Assembly (NCBI RefSeq): GCF_016735115.1
Contig: NZ_JAERQJ010000015.1
Coordinates: forward strand, 1 to 64,000
Source: Aquimarina mytili
GTDB lineage: Bacteria; Bacteroidota; Bacteroidia; Flavobacteriales; Flavobacteriaceae
DNA length: 64,000 bases
Direction of reading: 5' to 3'
Shown piece after piece: positions 17,327 through 26,361 of the stretch (positions within the stretch are counted from its first letter, which is position 1; every line of letters starts with the position of its first letter). The position numbers and the translations under genes are program-made. Under the pieces are notes generated by a model. It made no database searches. It was not told the origin of the DNA and saw only the letters and a list, made by a program, of their open reading frames with translations.

Positions 17327-17875
17327 ATGATAAAAGTTGGTGATATGGTATCGGTGTTAGATGAGCCCATTACAGGAAAGGTTATTTCTGTAAATGCTGA
17401 AGAAATCACAATTGAAACTGAAGATGGTTTTGATATGACATTTTTTGTTAAAGAAGTCGTCAAAATACAGTCAGGTGAAATGATCGTTCCATCTTATGAA
17501 GAAGTACATAAAAACTTACAGGAAAAAGAAATTTTTAAGAAGAAACCCAAAAGGGCTGCACCCAAACCTAAAGAGCGACATTTACCACCAATGGAGGTAG
17601 ACCTTCATATTCATAAATTAGTCAAATCCACAAAAGGAATGACAAATCATGAGATGGTAACTTTGCAATTGGATACAGCAAAAAGACAATTGGACTTTGC
17701 AATACACAAACGTATTCCAAAAGTTGTATTTATTCATGGTGTAGGACAAGGGGTACTAAAAGAGGAGTTAACGTATCTTTTTGGAAGATATGATAATGTG
17801 AAAATCTCTGATGCAGATTATAAAAAATATGGACTAGGAGCTATGGAAATCTATATTGTTCAGAATCCAAATTAA
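17327..17875 (+). CDS. Smr-domain protein (MutS2 C-terminal-like endonuclease domain)
   Basis: A 182-residue protein. Residues 1-50 form a KOW/SH3-like barrel (IKVGDMVSVLDEPITGKVI), then a basic proline-rich linker. The C-terminal Smr domain (about 88-182) has the conserved VDLHIHKL start (family usual DLHG), the amphipathic helix LDTAKRQLDFAI and the glycine loop FIHGVGQGVLKEEL. Smr domains nick branched DNA or cleave RNA at stalled ribosomes. Here the DLHG motif is DLHIH, as in Bacteroidetes homologues. It shares an operon with the small membrane protein upstream and ends 1 base before the convergent lipoprotein gene. Confidence 0.85.
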   Translation: MIKVGDMVSVLDEPITGKVISVNAEEITIETEDGFDMTFFVKEVVKIQSGEMIVPSYEEVHKNLQEKEIFKKKPKRAAPKPKERHLPPMEVDLHIHKLVKSTKGMTNHEMVTLQLDTAKRQLDFAIHKRIPKVVFIHGVGQGVLKEELTYLFGRYDNVKISDADYKKYGLGAMEIYIVQNPN

Positions 17876-18403
17876 CTAATTTGTTATGGTGATTTTGTCA
17901 GATCCAAACTCTAAAACTTCTTGTCGTATTACTCTATCTGCTCCAATTATAGTTACATTTTGAAGAGCGATGTTTCTATTATAAATAGTTTCTGTACTTG
18001 TTGTACTATCAACGGTATATGTTATCACAATACTACCATCAGAGCCTATTAATTCCTGGGTAATAGTTACACCACTTGGCGGGACACTAGCACAAAAATA
18101 ATCAGCTCCATTAATTGCCGAACCAAATTTTCGATAAAAGAGAGTGTTTGTGGTTTCATTAAGTGGTATTGTAATTGAAAGGTCTTCGGGCACTGTATCC
18201 ACTTCAAAAGTCGTACTCGTAAAACCAAGCGATAATGCTTGGTTTATAGAATCATCTATTTTATAAAATACAAAAGTATTATCGTTAAGATTTGAGCAAC
18301 TTTCTAATGAAGCATTAAAGTCAATATCATTTTCAATAATATCTCCCTCACTACAACTAGTAATAAGTAAAATAAAAATTATAAGGCTAAAAACTTTATT
18401 CAT
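17876..18403 (-). CDS. Predicted lipoprotein, paralog of the neighbouring repeat lipoprotein
   Basis: A 175-residue lipoprotein (signal ending ITSC, C17) of unknown function. Its body follows the pattern GDIIExDIDF, FVFYKIDDSINQALSLGF, TLFYRKFG, DYFCASVPPSGVTITQEL. All of these recur in order in the next gene upstream (18424-19425), so the two are tandem paralogs. It lacks the Asp-rich repeats of its neighbour and shows the uninterrupted form of the domain. It lies 20 bases downstream of the neighbour and is probably co-transcribed. Confidence 0.72.
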   Translation of the reverse strand: MNKVFSLIIFILLITSCSEGDIIENDIDFNASLESCSNLNDNTFVFYKIDDSINQALSLGFTSTTFEVDTVPEDLSITIPLNETTNTLFYRKFGSAINGADYFCASVPPSGVTITQELIGSDGSIVITYTVDSTTSTETIYNRNIALQNVTIIGADRVIRQEVLEFGSDKITITN

Positions 18404-18423
18404 ATTGTAAAACTATTTTTTAA

Positions 18424-19425
18424 CTACATTTTTTTTGTGGTCTTTGGGATAGTAACATCTCTAAACCCAAATGAAAAATTCTCATCCTGAAAATTTTGAT
18501 TACTACCACTAAAAATAATTCGATTAATCGTAACTGTAGTTCTAAAGGTCGTTTGTACTGTATTATCTAAACTTGGAGATATATCACCGTTTGGATTGTT
18601 TGAGTCATTCTCGGAGTTGGTGTCAAGATAATTTGGGATACCATCATTGTCATCATCATCATCTCTTGGATTTCCATTACCATTTGTATCTTCTTCAATT
18701 GTAGGAATTCCATCATCATCATCATCATTATCAAGATAGTCAGGAGTCCCGTCATTATCATAATCATCATCTCTTGGATTACCATTATTGTTGAAGTCTT
18801 CATTAATAGTTAGAATACCATCATTATCATCATCCGGATCAAGATAATCAACAAGAGAATCACCATCCGTATTTCTAGGTTCATCATTATCTGGAATACC
18901 GTTAGATAATTCTACACTAGTTAAAATATTATCATTATCATCGTCTTGGTCTTTAAAATCAGGAATACCATCATTATCAGTATCGACATTGGCTTCATCT
19001 GCAGCTGGGATGCCATCATCATCATCTTCTTCAATGATCTCTGTAAATATTTCTGACGTACCAGATGTGCCTACTAATTCTTCCGTAATGGTAATATTAC
19101 TAGGTGGAATGTTTGAACAATAATAATCAGCCGATATGCTGGTACTAAATTGTCTGTAAATTAAATTGTTTGTTTCATTATTTAATTCAATGGATATGGG
19201 TGCTTCGATAGCAATTGTATCAGAATATGTTTCGCTTATAAAGTTATATGATATGGCCTCGTTAATAGTTTGATTGATCTTAAAAAAAACAAACTCATTT
19301 TTCTTTGCGCCTTCACATAATTGTAAATCGACATCGTCAAATTCAAAACTGGTAATAATAATGTCACCATCATCACAAGAAAGTAATACTAGTATAGAAA
19401 ATAGAAAGTAAAAAAGCTTTTTCAC
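18424..19425 (-). CDS. Lipoprotein with inserted thrombospondin type 3-like calcium-binding repeats
   Basis: A 333-residue lipoprotein (signal ending LLSC, C17). Residues 18-130 and 288-333 align with the two halves of the paralog at 17876-18403. Between them sits a block (131-287) of DxDxDGxxD units such as DTDNDGIPD, DPDDDNDGI and DDDDNDGIPNYLD, the pattern of thrombospondin type 3 / OmpA-linker repeats that bind calcium. It is therefore a surface or periplasmic-facing lipoprotein in which a repeat array was inserted inside an older domain. Function unknown. Confidence 0.78.
   Translation of the reverse strand: MKKLFYFLFSILVLLSCDDGDIIITSFEFDDVDLQLCEGAKKNEFVFFKINQTINEAISYNFISETYSDTIAIEAPISIELNNETNNLIYRQFSTSISADYYCSNIPPSNITITEELVGTSGTSEIFTEIIEEDDDDGIPAADEANVDTDNDGIPDFKDQDDDNDNILTSVELSNGIPDNDEPRNTDGDSLVDYLDPDDDNDGILTINEDFNNNGNPRDDDYDNDGTPDYLDNDDDDDGIPTIEEDTNGNGNPRDDDDDNDGIPNYLDTNSENDSNNPNGDISPSLDNTVQTTFRTTVTINRIIFSGSNQNFQDENFSFGFRDVTIPKTTKKM
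18565..19035 (-). repeat. Coding tandem repeats (Asp-rich calcium-binding units)
   Basis: This stretch encodes residues 131-287 of the lipoprotein. Imperfect units repeat GNPRDDD-DNDGxPxYLD and similar, visible on the plus strand as runs of ATCATC and ATTATC. Three nearly identical units (near 18620-18800) differ by few bases and could recombine. Confidence 0.75.
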
Positions 19426-19592
19426 GTATCCGAAAGTTTTATTGAATTATTAATTGTAGTGGTGTTATTTCTATTCTAAAGACGGTATAAAATTGAAAAT
19501 GTTTTAGCATACCAATATTTTAACAATTTTTGACAAAAGTAAAGGAATTGAAAGATTATAACGAGTCTGCCTAAAAATAATTTTATTTAAAC

Positions 19593-19645
19593 TAGTTTTG
19601 TAATCGCAAAAACATGGATAGTTAAAAAAACATAGCTTATTTTTG
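19593..19645 (+). promoter_or_regulatory. Two candidate -7 promoter elements for the cysteine desulfurase gene
   Basis: TAGTTTTG at 19593-19600 and TATTTTTG at 19638-19645 both match TAnnTTTG exactly. The nearer one would give a leader of about 40 bases before the ATG at 19693. A -33 TTG at the right distance is not clear for either. Confidence 0.45.
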
Positions 19646-19692
19646 CATAAAACCTTTAAATATCTGTTCAAACGATTAATTTATTGAATTTA

Positions 19693-20841
19693 ATGCAAAA
19701 AGTTTATTTTGATAGTGCAGCCACAACAAAGTTACGACCAGAGGTAATAACAAAGATGGTTTCGGTTTTAAATGAAGATTATGGTAATCCATCTTCTACT
19801 CATGGTTTTGGAAGATCTGCTAAAAATCATATCGAGCAAACTCGCAAAAATATAGCAGGGTATCTTGGGGTAAAAGCTTCAGAAATTATTTTCACTTCAG
19901 GAGGTACTGAAGCAGATAACCTTGCCTTAAATAGTGCTGTAAGAGATTTACATGTGAAACATATTATAACTTCAAAGATTGAACATCATGCTGTTTTGCA
20001 TACTGTACAAGAAATAGAATCGCATTTTGGAATCGATATAAGCTATGTAGATATTAATACCGATGGTTCTATAGACTATAAACACCTAGAATCATTACTA
20101 AAAACTTCAAAAGAGAAAACCTTAGTAAGTTTAATGCATGTTAATAATGAAGTTGGAACGATATTAGATATACAGGCAGTTAGCAAGTTGTGTAAAGAAT
20201 ATGATGCGCTATTTCATAGTGATATGGTTCAGTCTATTGGCCATTTTGAGGTTGATTTCAACGAATTACAGGTCGATTTCACTGCGGTAAGTGCGCATAA
20301 GTTTCATGGTCCAAAAGGTGTGGGTTTTGCTTATATTCGTAAAAACTCAGGACTAAAACCATTGATTTTTGGAGGGGAGCAGGAGAGAGGTTATCGTGCG
20401 GGAACAGAGAGTGTTCATAATATCGTAGGAATGGACGAGGCATTGCGCTTAGCCTATGAAAATATGGATGAAGAAAAGCAATATGTTAGAGAGTTGAAAC
20501 AATATTTTATAGATCGTCTAAAAAAATCTATTGATGGGGTAAAGTTTAATGCGAATTGTTGTGATCATGAACATAGTACCTATACACTGATTAACGTTTG
20601 CCTGCCTATTTCTGATGATAAAGCTGGGATATTGTTATTTCATTTAGATATTAACGGTATTGCTTGTTCTAAGGGTAGTGCATGTCAAAGTGGAAGCAGT
20701 AAGGGATCTCATGTATTATCAGAAATTCTTTCTGAAGAAGATCTGCAAAAACCTTCTGTTCGGTTTTCTTTTTCAAAATATAACACCCGAGAAGAAGTTG
20801 ATTATGTGATAGATGTATTGAAAAAGTTTATTGACAGTTAA
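19693..20841 (+). CDS. Cysteine desulfurase (NifS/IscS family)
   Basis: A 382-residue PLP enzyme that takes sulfur from cysteine as an enzyme persulfide. It begins QKVYFDSAATTKLRPEV. It has GNPSSTHGFGR, TSGGTEADNLAL, the PLP-aspartate region VSLMHVNNEVGT, the lysine motif SAHKFHGPKG and the sulfur-carrying cysteine in CSKGSACQSGS. The insert-free active loop and the CSxGSACxSG motif put it in the NifS/IscS (class I) group. An in-frame TTG nine bases earlier is possible but the ATG gives the family's usual start. It is isolated from any isc, suf or tRNA-thiolation partner, so a house-keeping versus specialised role is open. Confidence 0.9.
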   Translation: MQKVYFDSAATTKLRPEVITKMVSVLNEDYGNPSSTHGFGRSAKNHIEQTRKNIAGYLGVKASEIIFTSGGTEADNLALNSAVRDLHVKHIITSKIEHHAVLHTVQEIESHFGIDISYVDINTDGSIDYKHLESLLKTSKEKTLVSLMHVNNEVGTILDIQAVSKLCKEYDALFHSDMVQSIGHFEVDFNELQVDFTAVSAHKFHGPKGVGFAYIRKNSGLKPLIFGGEQERGYRAGTESVHNIVGMDEALRLAYENMDEEKQYVRELKQYFIDRLKKSIDGVKFNANCCDHEHSTYTLINVCLPISDDKAGILLFHLDINGIACSKGSACQSGSSKGSHVLSEILSEEDLQKPSVRFSFSKYNTREEVDYVIDVLKKFIDS

Positions 20842-20892
20842 TTTAAATTCAATCAATAGTTTTATAATATATTGTAATTGACCCTATTATAT

Positions 20893-23403
20893 TTAAAATT
20901 TCATTCCTAAACGTACATTAAAAACTCGTGGAGTTAAAAAGTTGGGTATTGCAAATTGAACCTGGCTTGAAGCATCTCTAACAAAAGTATTGGTAATCGC
21001 ATTTTGATTATCAAAGATATTGTAGATTTCAAGACCTAGACTAAGTTCTCTAAAAGCATTTAAAAAATGACCTTCCCGCAGTCTTTTTTCTGAATCTAAA
21101 ACAACATAAGACATTCCTAAATCGGCTCTTCTATAATCTCTTAATCGTGACTGAAAACTATATGGATCGGCATAACTAGGTGAACCTCCAGGTAGTCCTG
21201 TTTGATAAACCATATTTAGATACATCTTTAGATTAGGAATTGTAGGCACATAATCTTGAAACAATACACCAATTTTTAATCTTTGATCGGTAGGTCTGGA
21301 TATATACCCTCTATTATCAATATTTTCTTCAGTTTTTAAGTACCCCAAACTTACCCAGCTTTCAGTTCCCGGTACAAATTCTCCATTAAGTCTTAAGTCT
21401 AACCCTTGTGCGTAGGCTTTAGCGTTATTTCTTGCACGATATCGAATCCTTACATTCTCTAAGGTATATGGATTTACATCGGTTAGAGTTTTGTAGTATA
21501 GTTCCGTTGTAAGCTTAAATGGCCTGTTCCACATGCTAAAGCTATAGTCGTTACCTACAACTAAATGAATTGATTGTTGGGCTTTCACTTCGGGCCTAAC
21601 TTGACCTAAAGAATCTCTTAGTTCCCTGTAAAATGGAGGCTGGTAATATACCCCACCGGATGCTCTAAAAATCATATCGGCTTTCCAATTTGGTTTTATA
21701 GCAATCTGGGCTCTCGGGCTAAATACAATTTGTGAATCAGAGCTATTTACTGTTTCGCCAGAAATATTCCAGTTGTGAGCTCTTATACCAATATTAGCCC
21801 ATATTTCATTTTCTTTAATGGCTGAACGAACATTATACTGTAGATATCCAGAAATCCTTTCAGTAGTAAGATTATTGATTGCTCTGGCATTGGTAAAAGG
21901 AACAATTGGACTGGCAAAAGGAGTGTAGGGTTGATCGTTTACAATATCTAATATTGGTGGTCTTATAGAAAATCCTGCAGAATCAATAATTTCATATTCC
22001 TGTAAGCGGTCTCTAATATCTTCTGATGTGAATTTAATTCCCCAATCCAGCTGATGCTGATTTGCTATATAGCTTCCTTTGTGTTCTACATTAAATATTA
22101 GCGCGTCTAAATCATTTCTTGCATGCGTAAGCTGCGATCCTACGCCTTCACTAAACTCAACCTGCCCTAAATTTTCACTACCAATATCCGTATTAACAGT
22201 TCCTAGAGCATATTCGGCAAAGATATCATAGTGTTCCTGTTCTTGAGTTTGATATCCAGAAGCTATTAATTTTAGGGTTAAGTTGTCATTAACTTTATAA
22301 GTTCCTTTTAAGGCTCCAAAATACGTATCATAGCGATCTCTTTCTTGTCCTTGATAGCGTACCGTAAGAGCTTGTACGGTTTGCAATGTGCCAAAATTAA
22401 CTTGTCGTCTCAAGGGTTCATAGTCATACGTGTTGATGGCTAAATTACCCAAGAATCCTAATTCAAATTTGTTTGTAATGTTATACGAGATGTAGGTTTG
22501 TACATCAGCAAATCTTGGTCTGAAATTAGTTTCTGTGTCTTTGGCGTTTACTAATAAACTATTATCTCGATATCTAATACCAACAATACCAGCCAATTTT
22601 TTGTTTTTTGAAATGCCACCTGCTGATACACTCGCTCCAAGAAGGCTTGCATCTGCAGTTATTCCTAATCTTGTAGGTCTTTTGTAAGTGATGTCTAAAA
22701 CAGAAGAAAGCTTATCGCCGTACTTCGCTTGAAAACCTCCTGCAGAAAAATCTACATTTCTTACTAAGTCTGTATTTACAAAGCTTAACCCTTCTTGTTG
22801 CCCTGATCTAATTAAAAATGGTCTGTATACTTCAATTTCGTTTACATAGACTAAATTTTCATCAAAGTTACCTCCTCTTACAGAATATTGTGTGCTCAAC
22901 TCGTTATTAGCACTAACACCAGGTAAACTTTTAAGAAGGCCTTCAACTCCTGCATTTGCAGATGGAGTCGTCCTGATGGTTTCTGGATCTAGCGTAGTAA
23001 TCCCTTCAACAACTTTTTTTTCTCTACCCGATATAACTACCTCACTTATTTGCTCAACATCGGTTTTTAAAACTGGGTTTAATTCGTATTCTTGATTTTC
23101 CTCAAGGTTGATTTTAAATTGTACATCTTTTAATCCGAGATGAGATATAGTGATGTTGACTTCTTGATTTGCTGGTATACTAAGTTGATAAACACCATTT
23201 TCGTCAGATTGAGTTCCTGATGTGTTATATGTAATATTAGCACCTTGTATTGGAAAATTATCTTCGTCTAGAATCACGCCTTTTAGGACGGCTGTTTGTG
23301 CTAAAGAAGAAAAACTGATTAAAAGTATTGCGGTTAAAAGAAGTAAGGTTTTATTTTTCAAAAAGTAAGAGTATTTAAGGTTTTCTGTAAAACGTTGTTT
23401 CAA
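20893..23403 (-). CDS. TonB-dependent receptor with N-terminal carboxypeptidase-regulatory-like domain
   Basis: An 836-residue outer-membrane receptor. After an internal signal segment (about 17-36, ending SLAQ) comes a carboxypeptidase-D regulatory-like domain (about 37-112: LKGVILDEDNFPIQGANITYN). Then come a plug (about 140-240, with SVRGGNFDENLVYVNEIEVYRP broken here as SVRGGNFDENL and VYVNEIEVYRP) and a 22-strand barrel ending in RLGMKF with terminal Phe. It imports an unknown ligand with TonB energy. It is not SusC-like: there is no SusD partner. It overlaps the end of the M23 peptidase gene by 29 bases and is probably co-transcribed with it. Confidence 0.87.
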   Translation of the reverse strand: MKQRFTENLKYSYFLKNKTLLLLTAILLISFSSLAQTAVLKGVILDEDNFPIQGANITYNTSGTQSDENGVYQLSIPANQEVNITISHLGLKDVQFKINLEENQEYELNPVLKTDVEQISEVVISGREKKVVEGITTLDPETIRTTPSANAGVEGLLKSLPGVSANNELSTQYSVRGGNFDENLVYVNEIEVYRPFLIRSGQQEGLSFVNTDLVRNVDFSAGGFQAKYGDKLSSVLDITYKRPTRLGITADASLLGASVSAGGISKNKKLAGIVGIRYRDNSLLVNAKDTETNFRPRFADVQTYISYNITNKFELGFLGNLAINTYDYEPLRRQVNFGTLQTVQALTVRYQGQERDRYDTYFGALKGTYKVNDNLTLKLIASGYQTQEQEHYDIFAEYALGTVNTDIGSENLGQVEFSEGVGSQLTHARNDLDALIFNVEHKGSYIANQHQLDWGIKFTSEDIRDRLQEYEIIDSAGFSIRPPILDIVNDQPYTPFASPIVPFTNARAINNLTTERISGYLQYNVRSAIKENEIWANIGIRAHNWNISGETVNSSDSQIVFSPRAQIAIKPNWKADMIFRASGGVYYQPPFYRELRDSLGQVRPEVKAQQSIHLVVGNDYSFSMWNRPFKLTTELYYKTLTDVNPYTLENVRIRYRARNNAKAYAQGLDLRLNGEFVPGTESWVSLGYLKTEENIDNRGYISRPTDQRLKIGVLFQDYVPTIPNLKMYLNMVYQTGLPGGSPSYADPYSFQSRLRDYRRADLGMSYVVLDSEKRLREGHFLNAFRELSLGLEIYNIFDNQNAITNTFVRDASSQVQFAIPNFLTPRVFNVRLGMKF

Positions 23404-25063
23404 AGGTGGCTCTGTTGCCTGTTTTATCTAACACAACAAGTTTAAAATTATTTTCTGAATCGGTATTAATTTTGTCATTAAAATCGTAGACTAACATCCC
23501 TGTTTTGTAATCATACTCCATTAAGATAAACTTTCCGTTTATGGTAGCTCGATAACTTTTAATTCCAGATTCGGTATCATTAATTTTTATTTTGAGGTGA
23601 GTTTCTTTCGAGATCCACTTCTTATTAGCAAAATTCACAGGTACTATAGTTGGTTTCTGAAGGTCAGAAAATAAGGAGTAGGTTCCGAAGGTACGAGTTC
23701 TGGTAGAAAACTGATTTCCTTTTTTATAAGTTCTTGAGAAGTATACTTTTTTATTGTCACTAATTCTACCGATATATAATTTTTTTCTATCCTCTTCTTT
23801 ATAATGCGAAACGTCAAAAACCAATGTCATATTTTTATGAAGAGGAGTTTCTTTGTTGTGTATTTTTGCTGTTTCACCATTAACTGATATATCCAGATAT
23901 GTGTTTTTGTATAAACTACCTTTTGGAATTAAGAGATCAAAAATTCCAGAACTAAACGTATAGTTTTCGTTTGACAATGCATAATTTGATGTTTTCTGGA
24001 TTTCTGATTTTTTAATAGAGTTTGATTTTTTGCCTTGTATAGGTACATTAATTATAGTTGTATTGTTTTTGAAATCTTTAATATGAATTGTGTAGTTGTA
24101 TGATAGACTATCTTCTACAGTAATATACCCATTATTTGTTTTGTTTTTATATACACTTAAAGGGTTGTTTTTTTCTATAAAAAGTTTGCTTATTCTACTT
24201 CGATTTTTCTTGAAATATGAAAAATCAATTAGCCTATTAATATATCTGGTTTCGGCAAAAGAAAAGCGATTCATTTCTAATTTGAAATTCTCTTGTCCAT
24301 TAATTTCTGTGATAATTTTATAAACACCATTGTTATTTGCAGCGAGATCTTGTTTATCTATTGTAGAGACGCCAAAACCAATTCTTCCAAGGGCACTTAT
24401 ATTTTCGGCTTTAAAGCTCCCGTCTTCTTGTGGGGTTAGTTGTAGTTTTATTGTTTCTTGTGCATTATTAATATGTCCGTCTTTATCTAAGTTATATACC
24501 CAAAGGCCATTAACAATTGGCTTTCTGGTATCCTTTACATCAATACCAAAGCTCATTGGATTCATAGGTCTTGATTTTGCATCTCTGATTTCAAAATGTA
24601 AATGAGGACCAGAACTCCCTCCGGTATTTCCGCTGTAGGCAATAATATCTCCTTGTTTTACGGTTAACGAACCAGATTTTGGAAAGAGTTCTATTTCATA
24701 AGACTCTTTTTTATATTGTCTTTGTTTTACATATGCTTCAATTTCTGGAGAAAATCGCTTTAAATGTGCATAAACAGTAGTGTATCCATTAGGATGTACT
24801 ACATACATTGCTTTACCATATCCACCATGCGAGACTTTGATACGACTCACTCTTCCTGATGCAGATGCATACACATTTAGTCCTTCTTCACCATTAGTTT
24901 TCATATCCAAACCAGAATGAAAATGATTGGATCTTAACTCGCCAAAGGTTCCAGAAATTACTAAAGGAATGTCAAGAGGGTGTATAAAATAATCTTTTGC
25001 AATTTTTTCTTGGGCTTGGCACAAAGAAATACCAAATAAAATAAAAGCTAATATTGAACGCAT
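23375..25063 (-). CDS. M23 family metallopeptidase, exported (LytM-type)
   Basis: With the ATG at 25063 the protein has 562 residues, beginning with a clear signal peptide MRSILAFILFGISLCQAQ; the frame is open 13 codons further up but those would spoil the signal. The N-terminal third is an M23/LytM zinc peptidase domain with the ligands in HSGLD and the second motif HLHFEIRD, acting on peptidoglycan cross-bridges or peptides in the periplasm. The remaining about 380 residues are beta-rich and unassigned. The start lies behind a C-run (six G on the plus strand), and no Shine-Dalgarno is seen. It overlaps the TonB-dependent receptor gene by 29 bases. Confidence 0.88.
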   Translation of the reverse strand: MRSILAFILFGISLCQAQEKIAKDYFIHPLDIPLVISGTFGELRSNHFHSGLDMKTNGEEGLNVYASASGRVSRIKVSHGGYGKAMYVVHPNGYTTVYAHLKRFSPEIEAYVKQRQYKKESYEIELFPKSGSLTVKQGDIIAYSGNTGGSSGPHLHFEIRDAKSRPMNPMSFGIDVKDTRKPIVNGLWVYNLDKDGHINNAQETIKLQLTPQEDGSFKAENISALGRIGFGVSTIDKQDLAANNNGVYKIITEINGQENFKLEMNRFSFAETRYINRLIDFSYFKKNRSRISKLFIEKNNPLSVYKNKTNNGYITVEDSLSYNYTIHIKDFKNNTTIINVPIQGKKSNSIKKSEIQKTSNYALSNENYTFSSGIFDLLIPKGSLYKNTYLDISVNGETAKIHNKETPLHKNMTLVFDVSHYKEEDRKKLYIGRISDNKKVYFSRTYKKGNQFSTRTRTFGTYSLFSDLQKPTIVPVNFANKKWISKETHLKIKINDTESGIKSYRATINGKFILMEYDYKTGMLVYDFNDKINTDSENNFKLVVLDKTGNRATFETTFYRKP

Positions 25064-25115
25064 AGGGGGGTAAAAAAGTTTTGTAACACTGTAAAAATAC
25101 ATGTTTTTTGTTTAG

Positions 25116-26162
25116 CTATATGTTTTGCATTGCCTGATGTATTGCATCGCTTAAGTGTCCTCCAGAGATTATTTTTTTTCTAACCTCGTTTACATTTTTT
25201 TTCATTTCTAAATATTCTTCTTGAGATAAGTTTTCAAGAGTGTCGCTTAGATCTTTTAGGTTTGATACCGCAATACCTATACCATTTTCAAGTATAAAAC
25301 TACCTATTGCAGCTTTATCCCAAACAATAACCGGTAAACCACATAAAATATATAGTGATGTTTTGTGTGGGTTGTTGTATTTCAAATATTGACCATATTG
25401 TCCGCTACATTCTTCGGTAGAGGTGCCATCCCACACGAGGCCAAAAGATCCTTCTATTTTGTAGGCTACCACATCAGAAGGGAATCCACCTTTATAATCT
25501 AATATTGAGTTTTCTTTTGGGACCTTAAGTTTTTCATAATCAAAACCAAGACCATAAAGGTTCATCTTGAAATTATTTTTTTCTAATGTGTCAAGGTCAT
25601 ACATATACGAGTTTTTTCCTTCGCCAAAACCACCAGCATACACAACCTCGAATGGTTTTTTGCCAGTATTAGTGTTGTTTTGCTCAGGTAGTCCCTGGTT
25701 TGATAGATAGTCAAAAATTCCTAATACAATGACTGGTATTTGTACACCTTGATCAAGAAACCACTTCTTCATAGCTTCGTTATGTACAATAATCGCATCA
25801 GAAGAAATTATTTTTTTTAGTTCTTTTTCGGCGCTACTGGTGCGCCCTTTTAAGAATCGAACATCATGGACAATAGTAATCACTCGACATCTTTTTAATT
25901 TTGCACCAAAAAGAACATACTTTCTAAATTTATTTAAGGGATATTGTGTACAAAGTGTACTTTTGATTGGTAAACGTAATAGAGCAAGGCTAATTCCAAA
26001 AAAGTTTTTTATAGTGCCTTTAGCAGAACTAGGGATTGAAGATTGTTTAAACCCTAAATTTTTAAAGCCCATTTCTGATAAAATATTTTCGCAATCAGTT
26101 TTGGCTTTTCCTGCGGCATTAAAAAGAGATTTGTAATTTCTGGAAATATAATATCCTTTCAT
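25116..26162 (-). CDS. Glycosyltransferase, probable beta-galactofuranosyltransferase
   Basis: A 348-residue protein with a GT-B-like build. It has an N-terminal half with YPLNKF and ITIVHDVRFLKG, the acceptor-domain turn DAIIVHNEAMKKWF, and a C-terminal donor half with VVYAGGFGEGKNSYM and GLVWDGTSTEECSGQYGQYL. This pattern resembles WbbI-type beta-1,6-galactofuranosyltransferases of O-antigen loci. It lies back to back with glf (UDP-galactopyranose mutase), which makes the only known bacterial galactofuranose donor; this context supports the assignment. No signal peptide; it would act at the cytoplasmic membrane face. It could instead transfer another sugar. Confidence 0.7.
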   Translation of the reverse strand: MKGYYISRNYKSLFNAAGKAKTDCENILSEMGFKNLGFKQSSIPSSAKGTIKNFFGISLALLRLPIKSTLCTQYPLNKFRKYVLFGAKLKRCRVITIVHDVRFLKGRTSSAEKELKKIISSDAIIVHNEAMKKWFLDQGVQIPVIVLGIFDYLSNQGLPEQNNTNTGKKPFEVVYAGGFGEGKNSYMYDLDTLEKNNFKMNLYGLGFDYEKLKVPKENSILDYKGGFPSDVVAYKIEGSFGLVWDGTSTEECSGQYGQYLKYNNPHKTSLYILCGLPVIVWDKAAIGSFILENGIGIAVSNLKDLSDTLENLSQEEYLEMKKNVNEVRKKIISGGHLSDAIHQAMQNI

Positions 26163-26361
26163 TTAATATTAATTTTTGGATCTGTTTAAATAAATTTATG
26201 GAAGGAAAGATACATACATTTTATTTTTTTATACAAAATCTTAATAAGATAATTGAAATAGAATTTTTTTAAGTAGGATTATAGAAAATTAAATAGATTA
26301 AAAAGCATTAGTTTTGACGATGTTAGTTTTAGAATAGTATATTTAAACAAAAGAGAGAAAA

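Noticed and set aside
18565-19035. Tandem repeats considered as a CRISPR array
   Set aside because: The units are in frame, of uneven length, encode DxDxDG motifs and have no unique spacers.
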